Assembly (NCBI GenBank): GCA_017454075.1
Contig: JAFTDQ010000062.1
Location: 1-27,989 of the forward strand
DNA: 27,989 nt
Reading direction: 5' to 3'
Source of the DNA: Clostridia bacterium
GTDB lineage: Bacteria; Bacillota_A; Clostridia; Oscillospirales; CAG-272
A program made the position numbers and the translations under genes. This document shows, one piece after another, positions 22,636 to 27,989 of the stretch. The first letter of the stretch is position 1. Every line of letters begins with the position of its first letter. Below the pieces are notes generated by a model that saw only the letters and a list, made by a program, of their open reading frames with translations, was not told the DNA's origin and did not search any database.

Positions 22636-24150
22636 TTACTGATTAAGGAATTTGAACTGCAGCAGGAAATCATCAACGCTGTTTACGAATTTTGACTGAT
22701 TCCTGGTGTACCATGACGCGAAGTTATTCGACTCTGCCTGGACGAGCGTCCTGAGGCAAAGGGCGATTCCGTTCGCGGCGTCGGAATAGATCCATCCCGC
22801 GTCGAGCTTGATGTGGTCGATAATGATATCCAGCATCTTACTGTTGTTTTCGTCGTCCTGATATTTGACCTTGAGAGCAATCTCGAAGAACTGGTGCCTC
22901 ACGTCCTCGGACTCCGAGAAGAAACACTCGATAGCCGCGCCAACCATATCATGTCTGTCCGGCGCACAGCCGTACGACACCACAAAGACGGAGCTGAGGT
23001 CGTGGACGTATGTGTAGTAGTTCTTCTGATTTTCGTCAAATTTCGGCATCGGGATAATACCGTATCCGTTTGCCGGCATATCGCGCAGGAACTGACTCTC
23101 GACGGCGTCAAGACGGAACGTGGCAAAAAGCGTCTGATTCTGAGAGAAAAGTCTCGGAGCCGTGGTCGTCAGCTCGTTGTCGTCCTTTTCATGTCCGAGC
23201 ACCCTCGTTCCGTTTGAGTTGTAGAAAAGATTGTTGATCTTTTCAAGGGCGCTCGTCAGTTTTGTCTGAGCCGCTTTGTAATCAAGAGCCTTCGTGAAAC
23301 CGTTGTTCTGATCCGGGGTCAGGATAGCGAGGTTGAAGCTTGACCAGTACGGGTCGACGCCGAGCACCGGGTTTGTGATAAGACCGAAGGTATCGCCGTC
23401 ATCCATCGCATACTGCTGAGACCCTATATCCTTCCAGGCGTCCCTGATAAGGTTAAACTGGTATTCGTACGTCCATTTTCCGTCGAGAACGACCTGATAC
23501 AGATCGCCGACCTGCATGTCTGCCGCGACCTGCTGGTTAAAGAACGTGGCGAAGGCGAATTTCATCGCAGACAGCGTGCCGTCTCCCATAACGCCGTAGA
23601 GTTTGTTTCCTATGGTGGCGTTCTTGACGAACTGACTGTAATAATAATCTTTCGTCGTGTCTATGTACTTGAAAGAGTTCAGATCGTAGAAGAGCTCCTC
23701 TGTCGTGTGTCCCATCGTATGATATATGTTGTTCACGCCTATATCATAGAGACCGTCACCCGTATTCTGATCAGTACGAAGCGCCTGGATGACCACCTCG
23801 TATCCGTCCGTGCCCGAGCCGGCGATAAGATTATTTTTGAGAGTGATCCCGAGTCTGTTGTTTACTGCAAGCTCTCTCTTATATACCGCAGTGTCGACGA
23901 TGTCGATGACCTCGGCGGGCGCGACGGTGAGCTCTTTGTAATACCATTGGAACTCCCGGCTGGCGATCTTGACTTCCTCGCCGTTGAAGTTCAGTTTGGG
24001 GAGATCGTCTCTCTTTCCGCTGTTATCGCCGTTGCCTCCGCCGGTGACCGCCGGCGGGTCATTGCTTCCGCCGGAACACGCCACGGCGACGCCCGCAATG
24101 AGCAGGAGCGAAAGCAGAAACGAGCAGAAACGAACGATTTTACTTTTCAT
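22636..24150 (-). CDS. Extracellular solute-binding lipoprotein (ABC sugar type)
   Basis: This 504-residue protein has a lipobox AVAC (C25), a Ser/Gly/Asn-rich spacer and then a two-lobe family 1-type solute-binding domain typical of carbohydrate ABC importers in Clostridia (FNGEEVKIASREF, DIGVNNIYHTMGH, DGKWTYEYQFNLIRDAWKD). It should capture oligosaccharides outside the membrane for an importer. The permease and ATPase genes are not in this window. It is the first gene after the leftward promoter (24368-24396), with an AGGAGG site (24155-24160) and a long leader of about 210 bases. The position suggests it is the most expressed gene of the operon. Confidence 0.92.
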   Translation of the reverse strand: MKSKIVRFCSFLLSLLLIAGVAVACSGGSNDPPAVTGGGNGDNSGKRDDLPKLNFNGEEVKIASREFQWYYKELTVAPAEVIDIVDTAVYKRELAVNNRLGITLKNNLIAGSGTDGYEVVIQALRTDQNTGDGLYDIGVNNIYHTMGHTTEELFYDLNSFKYIDTTKDYYYSQFVKNATIGNKLYGVMGDGTLSAMKFAFATFFNQQVAADMQVGDLYQVVLDGKWTYEYQFNLIRDAWKDIGSQQYAMDDGDTFGLITNPVLGVDPYWSSFNLAILTPDQNNGFTKALDYKAAQTKLTSALEKINNLFYNSNGTRVLGHEKDDNELTTTAPRLFSQNQTLFATFRLDAVESQFLRDMPANGYGIIPMPKFDENQKNYYTYVHDLSSVFVVSYGCAPDRHDMVGAAIECFFSESEDVRHQFFEIALKVKYQDDENNSKMLDIIIDHIKLDAGWIYSDAANGIALCLRTLVQAESNNFASWYTRNQSKFVNSVDDFLLQFKFLNQ

Positions 24151-24179
24151 TTTTCCTCCTTGTTCCCTTTATTTACATT

Positions 24180-24196
24180 GTGTCATCCGCTGACAC
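24180..24196 (-). other. Leader hairpin upstream of the solute-binding protein gene
   Basis: GTGTCA (24180-24185) pairs with TGACAC (24191-24196) around a 5-base loop, about 20 bases upstream of the AGGAGG site. No T-run follows on the - strand, so it is more likely a stability or translation element than a terminator. Confidence 0.4.
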
Positions 24197-24367
24197 AAAA
24201 AGGCAAAAAAATCAAATCACTCAACAAAGGCGGAAGTCCTCGGCTCATTCCGTCACGACTTGATAAATCTGAAACCAAAAAACGGGCTCCACCGGATCGA
24301 CTTTACAATATGCCGGAGCAAAACAAAAATCAGATTCGATAAACCCTCTCTCTAAATTACTACGGGG

Positions 24368-24396
24368 ATTATATCATCATAAAAATCATTTGTAAA
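24368..24396 (-). promoter_or_regulatory. Leftward sigma-70 promoter of the sugar operon
   Basis: Read on the - strand, TTTACA (24396-24391) and TATAAT (24373-24368) are separated by 17 bases, one mismatch from consensus. Transcription would begin near 24361, about 210 bases before the solute-binding protein start. An A-tract lies just upstream and a palindrome covers the -35. Confidence 0.8.
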
Positions 24397-24404
24397 CCGG
24401 GTTT
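24394..24404. promoter_or_regulatory. Palindrome over the leftward -35, possible operator
   Basis: AAACC-G-GGTTT (24394-24404) is a perfect 11-base inverted repeat that overlaps half of the -35 hexamer. A protein bound here would block RNA polymerase. Its short half-sites and lack of a second copy keep confidence low. Confidence 0.35.
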
Positions 24405-24406
24405 TG

Positions 24407-24419
24407 TTTTTTTTTTTTT
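24407..24419 (-). promoter_or_regulatory. A-tract resembling an UP element
   Basis: Thirteen consecutive T residues on the + strand are an A13 tract on the - strand, placed about 46-58 bases before the predicted leftward start site. UP elements, which bind the RNA polymerase alpha subunit, occupy this position and are A/T-rich. Confidence 0.55.
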
Positions 24420-24510
24420 GCTATTTGTTGCTTCTTGTCGAATTTTCGGCGATGTTTTGTCAACATGCGCTTTCACATTGCGGATTTAACATAACAGGTC
24501 GCTTTTTCTG

Positions 24511-24539
24511 TTGACATTTATATCATTGCTTGGTATAAT
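24511..24539 (+). promoter_or_regulatory. Consensus sigma-70 promoter of the ROK-GH2 operon
   Basis: TTGACA (24511-24516) and TATAAT (24534-24539) with a 17-base spacer match the consensus at all positions. Transcription would begin near 24546, leaving a leader of about 22 bases before the ATG at 24568. This also rules out the longer reading frame that begins at the TTG of the -35 box. Confidence 0.9.
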
Positions 24540-24567
24540 ATCGGTCAGAAAGTCAGGGGAGGTCACG

Positions 24568-25743
24568 ATGGAGCATCAAAGAGGCCAGTCGCCAAGCACC
24601 ATTCGTTTTTATAATTTCAAAGCGATTTATATGGCGATTTACGGATCCGACAGGATAACCAAAAGGGAGATCCAGGACCAGACGTCGCTGAGCTGGGGGA
24701 CCGTCACCACGATGGTCGACCGGCTCGAGGACGCCGGATATATAGTCCGCAACGGAAAGGCGAGCACAAACGGGAGGAGCGCGGCCTATTATTCGGTTAA
24801 CAAAGAACGCGGATCCGTTATAGGAATAGATCTCAACCTTTCGGGAGCCACGGCCGTTTCGACGGACTGTTACGGTCAGGTGAGACAGAGTATCGGTATG
24901 CCGCTTTCAAAGGACGGCGCGGAGGCCGTCATAGAGCAGATAACGGAGATGACGGAAGAGATAATCCGAAAGACTCCGGGTATGATCTACGGGATTGGCG
25001 TCGCCGTACAGGGCGCTCTTGATACCCAGCACGGCGTTTCTTCGAGCATTCTTCAGATCCCTGACTGGAAGGACGTACGTCTCGCCGAAATCCTTGAAAA
25101 GCGGTTCGGGTGCAAAACATTTCTCCTCCACGACCCGGACTGCATAAATCTTGCGGAGCAGAAGATCGGCTCGTATATTTCGGATTACAATCACGGCAAT
25201 ATAGCTCTCATAAGGATAGACTCCGGCGTCGGTCTGTCGACGCTTATAAACGGCCATCTCAGTACGAACGGCTTTTCAAGCGAGCTCGGTCACATCTGCG
25301 TTGAACAGCACGGACCCCGCTGCATATGCGGCAACGTAGGATGCCTCGAGGAATACGCCTCTACAAGAGGGATTTCCCGAAGATACGAAGCGCTCGGAGG
25401 AGATCCGAACACCCCGGCCGAGGAAATCGCCGAACGCGCCAAAGAGGGCGACCGTCACGCGGAGGCCGTTATACACGGATTCTGCGAAAAGCTCGGAGTC
25501 GCCGTCAGTTCAATCGTGAACATGCTTCCGATAGATACCGTGATTTTTTACGGCAAGCTCGCGGGAGTCCTTTCGGAAAACGGTGCTGAATTCAGGCAGC
25601 TGTTTGATTCGCATATATTCATGCGCAGAAAAGTCAACGTCAGATATTCCACGCTTTCGGGCAACGCAGCCGCGATAGGCGCGTCTCTGTGGGCGACAAA
25701 AAATCTTTTGAGAGAACTCACGTTCTCGGACTTGGAGGAATGA
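24568..25743 (+). CDS. ROK-family transcriptional regulator
   Basis: This 391-residue protein has an N-terminal winged helix-turn-helix (about 14-65, KREIQDQTSLSWGTVTTMV) followed by a ROK sugar-binding/kinase-like domain. The structural zinc site GHICVEQHGPRCICGNVGC supplies H242, C252, C254 and C259, and ELGH is present. The nucleotide-binding motif is IDSGVG where sugar kinases have GTGxG, and the catalytic NDAN region reads HDPDCIN, so it is a sugar-sensing repressor type rather than a kinase. The ATG at 24568 has AGGGGAGG just upstream and sits 22 bases after the predicted transcription start. It probably controls the divergent operon and GH2, which starts one base after its stop codon. 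Confidence 0.93.
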   Translation: MEHQRGQSPSTIRFYNFKAIYMAIYGSDRITKREIQDQTSLSWGTVTTMVDRLEDAGYIVRNGKASTNGRSAAYYSVNKERGSVIGIDLNLSGATAVSTDCYGQVRQSIGMPLSKDGAEAVIEQITEMTEEIIRKTPGMIYGIGVAVQGALDTQHGVSSSILQIPDWKDVRLAEILEKRFGCKTFLLHDPDCINLAEQKIGSYISDYNHGNIALIRIDSGVGLSTLINGHLSTNGFSSELGHICVEQHGPRCICGNVGCLEEYASTRGISRRYEALGGDPNTPAEEIAERAKEGDRHAEAVIHGFCEKLGVAVSSIVNMLPIDTVIFYGKLAGVLSENGAEFRQLFDSHIFMRRKVNVRYSTLSGNAAAIGASLWATKNLLRELTFSDLEE

Positions 25744-25744
25744 C

Positions 25745-27943
25745 ATGGAAGTCAGAAAAAGAACGTATCTGAACGGTTCGTGGTCCTTCTCTACCCCCGG
25801 ACGGAGCGCCGAAACGATTGCCGTTCCGTCATCCATCACCTGCGTCGGGAAATCGACCTTTGAGAAGAAATTCAGGTACCGCCTCCCGGAAGGCCGGCGC
25901 CTTCTTCTTACGTTCGAGGGGATAAACTATCACGGAGAGATCACTCTGAACGGAGTTAAGCTCGGCACGACGCTCCCGTACTGCCACTACACCTTTGACG
26001 TGACCGAAACAGTCGCCGAGAACAACGTTCTGCGGGTCGACGCGGACGACATAAACGCGCCTTACGGTCCTACCGACGGCTGGAACAATTACGGCGGGAT
26101 CATCCGTTCCGTGTACCTCGACGAAGTTCCGCGCATTTATATCTCGGACGTTTTTTTCAGATACGCGCTGAGCGATGATTTTTCGACAGCCGACGTAAAA
26201 ATCGAAACCTCGATCACGGGAGGCGAAGCGACCGTCGCGTCGCGCATCTCGTACAAAGGCGAACAAGTTTCATCGGGAGGCGCCGAGTTTTCGGTAGCTT
26301 CCCCGCGCCTCTGGTCGCCCGACGATCCCGAGCTTTACAAACTGACCGTCGAACTGAAAAACGGCGATGAAACGATCGATTCGGTATCGCTCGACGTCGG
26401 ATTCAAACACTTTGTACACGACGGGCACAATTTCTATCTGAACGGCAGGAAATTCCTTCTGCTCGGGGTATGCAGGCATGATCTCGGTTCGCTTGAAAAG
26501 GGGCAGACGCTGACGGATTCCGATATAGAAAAGGATCTTGTCATGATAAAGCAGCTCGGCTGCAATTTTGTCAGACTTGTACATTACCCGCACGACAAGC
26601 GAGTCGTCGATATGTGCGACAGAATAGGACTTCTGCTCAGCGAAGAGTCCGGGCTCTGGTGGTCCGATCTTAGCAACCCCGATCTGTCCAGGGGCGCCGT
26701 GGAGATTCTCAAAAAAACCGTCATCAGGGACAGAAACAACGTCTCCGTCGCATTCTGGATGGGCTTCAACGAGTGTATTTTCACTCAGGAGTTCCTGAAC
26801 GAATCTGTTTCTGTCTGCCGGTCTCTCGATCCCGACAGATACGTTTCCGGGGCAAACTGCATGTGCCCCGAAATGACGGTCCCGATGTTCGGCGAAGCCG
26901 GGATAGATTTCTACACTTACCATCCCTACGGCTCCGATATAAACTCCGTCACGTCGGGCTCTCTGTCAAAAAAAGGCAGATCGTCGAGAATCGATGAAAT
27001 ATACGCCTCGTTTTCCGACAAACCGCTTGTCTTCACCGAGTGGGGCGGATGGAACGTTGTGGACAATCCGGCTCTATTCAGACGCTTCTGCGAAAAAATG
27101 AGACAGGGACTCGTCTCCGGCAAGCTTGCGGGAATGATCTACTGGGCTTTTGCCGACATGTATGAGTTGAACCGAGATCCGGACGCCGACGTGGACGGAG
27201 TTCAGATCGAAGGTCTCGTCACCGTCGACAGGAAACCGAAGATTTGTTATAACGTCCTGAAAGAATTCTACCGGTCGATAAACGCGCCCGTTGCAGAAAA
27301 GAAAAGCATCGAAATAATCGGCGGAGACGGGCCTGACAATCTTCTGACCGTACCTGTCCCCGTATCCCCCGCCCCGGACGACGTATGGAAAGATCTTATC
27401 GAATCCGGAAAAGCGATGGGCGGCAGGTTTTATCAGCGCAAGGTGCGCCGCGCGTCGATCGGGCCGGAACTTCCGTCAAAGGTCGGGCAGGTCGGATCTC
27501 TCATATTCGACGCTGTTTGCCGGCCGGCTGTCGCGTTCGGTGACAAGTGCGGCGTTACGCTCCCGGTCGGGGCAAAAACGTCCTGCCTGTACCTGCTCGG
27601 CGGCGTCGGCTATTCCCTGGCGTACCCGTGCGCCGGAGAATACGGAGAAACAAGGGGTGAGATAAAGCTCCGGTATACGGACGGGACCGAAACGTTCCGG
27701 CCGATCCGCAACGGCGCCGAGGTGCTGACCGTTTGTACTACGTTCGGATCCTCTTTCATTGATCCGAGATCGCCTGTACTCGTTCCTGCAGTCAAGTTTT
27801 CATACGACAAAAACTTTGAAAACTACAGGATATACGTTCTCAAGATCTCTGCCGACCCTGAAAAAACACTTGATTCCTGCGTGATCTCGGCGCTGCCCGG
27901 GTTCAACTATCTGGTTTACGGAGCATGTGTCGAAATCGAATGA
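25745..27943 (+). CDS. Glycoside hydrolase family 2 enzyme, cytoplasmic
   Basis: This 732-residue protein has the GH2 plan: sugar-binding beta-sandwich (about 1-130), Ig-like domain (about 135-215), TIM barrel (about 220-520) and a C-terminal domain (about 530-732). The acid/base is E343 (MGFNEC) and the nucleophile E432 (FTEWGGW). GH2 includes beta-galactosidases, beta-glucuronidases and related retaining exo-enzymes; the sequence alone does not settle which. No signal peptide is seen, so it should cleave imported oligosaccharides. GGAGGA lies at the end of the ROK gene, about 6 bases before the ATG. The C-terminal domain after residue 530 is not one I recognise. Confidence 0.92.
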   Translation: MEVRKRTYLNGSWSFSTPGRSAETIAVPSSITCVGKSTFEKKFRYRLPEGRRLLLTFEGINYHGEITLNGVKLGTTLPYCHYTFDVTETVAENNVLRVDADDINAPYGPTDGWNNYGGIIRSVYLDEVPRIYISDVFFRYALSDDFSTADVKIETSITGGEATVASRISYKGEQVSSGGAEFSVASPRLWSPDDPELYKLTVELKNGDETIDSVSLDVGFKHFVHDGHNFYLNGRKFLLLGVCRHDLGSLEKGQTLTDSDIEKDLVMIKQLGCNFVRLVHYPHDKRVVDMCDRIGLLLSEESGLWWSDLSNPDLSRGAVEILKKTVIRDRNNVSVAFWMGFNECIFTQEFLNESVSVCRSLDPDRYVSGANCMCPEMTVPMFGEAGIDFYTYHPYGSDINSVTSGSLSKKGRSSRIDEIYASFSDKPLVFTEWGGWNVVDNPALFRRFCEKMRQGLVSGKLAGMIYWAFADMYELNRDPDADVDGVQIEGLVTVDRKPKICYNVLKEFYRSINAPVAEKKSIEIIGGDGPDNLLTVPVPVSPAPDDVWKDLIESGKAMGGRFYQRKVRRASIGPELPSKVGQVGSLIFDAVCRPAVAFGDKCGVTLPVGAKTSCLYLLGGVGYSLAYPCAGEYGETRGEIKLRYTDGTETFRPIRNGAEVLTVCTTFGSSFIDPRSPVLVPAVKFSYDKNFENYRIYVLKISADPEKTLDSCVISALPGFNYLVYGACVEIE

Positions 27944-27989
27944 CAAATAAAGATGAATTGTCAAGTGAAGAGCAACAAATTCTGAATAG
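27940..27989 (+). CDS. Start of a further reading frame, truncated by the window edge
   Basis: An ATG at 27940-27942 overlaps the GH2 stop codon (ATGA) and opens a frame, MTNKDELSSEEQQILN, that runs without a stop to the end of the window. The ATGA junction is used at other gene boundaries in this locus, so it is likely the third gene of the ROK-GH2 operon. The product cannot be told from 16 residues, and no good ribosome binding site is seen. Confidence 0.5.
   Translation, partial: MTNKDELSSEEQQILN

Larger units (their letters stand above)
24151..24567. promoter_or_regulatory. Divergent control region between solute-binding protein and ROK regulator
   Basis: This 417-base region has no gene. 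It contains a leftward and a rightward sigma-70 promoter, a 13-base T/A tract, a short palindrome over the leftward -35, a 5-bp inverted repeat ATGTT/AACAT (24452-24456, 24462-24466) and the leader of the solute-binding protein gene. The divergent layout is what one expects if the ROK protein controls the leftward operon and itself. Confidence 0.75.

Noticed and set aside
24391..24405. Possible catabolite-responsive (cre) site
   Set aside because: TGTAAACC begins like the cre consensus, but the central CG step and the right half do not fit.
24511..24567. Upstream extension of the ROK gene from a TTG at 24511
   Set aside because: That TTG is part of the -35 box of a perfect promoter, so it would lie upstream of the message; the ATG at 24568 has a strong ribosome binding site.
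1..27989. CRISPR arrays, insertion sequences, phage or conjugative genes
   Set aside because: No regularly spaced repeats, transposase, integrase or phage motifs were found on either strand; the repeats seen are protein modules and hairpins.

Overview
The window looks like a piece of the chromosome of an uncultured, Gram-positive-type (monoderm) member of the Clostridia (Bacillota), probably from a gut or other plant-fibre habitat. Reasons: the ylxM-ffh-rpsP-khpA block in the Bacillota arrangement, strong AGGAGG ribosome binding sites, perfect TTGACA-N17-TATAAT promoters, lipoprotein signal peptides, a sortase-type NPGTG tail and a clostridial-style ROK regulator. Taxonomy below class level cannot be read from the sequence alone. 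I see no integrase, transposase, CRISPR array or phage gene.

Region 1 (1-3490, + strand) is a housekeeping operon. A perfect promoter (69-97) drives ylxM, ffh, rpsP and khpA, then a YfcE-type metallophosphatase, a small two-helix membrane protein and a tRNA-Leu(UAG) that starts three bases after the last stop codon. A strong bidirectional terminator (3461-3490) closes it. The rimM-trmD-rplS genes that usually follow rpsP/khpA are not here. Region 2 (3544-4923, - strand) is a lone MATE-family exporter.

Region 3 (5006-24150, - strand, about 19 kb) is a carbohydrate-use locus that reads as one long run of co-directional genes. In transcription order it encodes: a lipoprotein sugar-binding protein (ABC type, with no permeases in the window); a secreted protein with two copies of a repeated module; a 65-residue orphan; a sortase-anchored protein with two copies; a membrane-anchored protein with one copy; three tandem right-handed beta-helix (Pectate_lyase_3-like) lipoproteins, the last of which also carries one copy of the module; an L-fucose/L-arabinose isomerase-like enzyme; a GatZ/KbaZ-like protein; a HAD phosphatase; a CE2-like lipoprotein esterase; and a glycerophosphodiesterase-like protein. 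A hairpin terminator (4955-4988) ends it.

Region 4 (24151-24567) is a divergent control region with two sigma-70 promoters, an A-tract resembling an UP element and a palindrome over the -35 of the leftward promoter. Region 5 (24568-27989, + strand) holds a ROK regulator, a cytoplasmic GH2 glycosidase and the start of another, truncated reading frame.

The simplest model is that the beta-helix lipoproteins and the CE2 esterase trim a plant polysaccharide at the cell surface, the module-bearing proteins hold the substrate, the solute-binding protein delivers oligosaccharides, GH2 cleaves them inside, and the isomerase/GatZ-like/HAD enzymes process the released sugar under ROK control. The best candidate for something undescribed is the roughly 200-residue module (W-[TN]-R-[ND] ... 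N-x-E-R ... G-W-x-Y-x-P-F-x-S-Y), present six times in four proteins that are displayed in four different ways.
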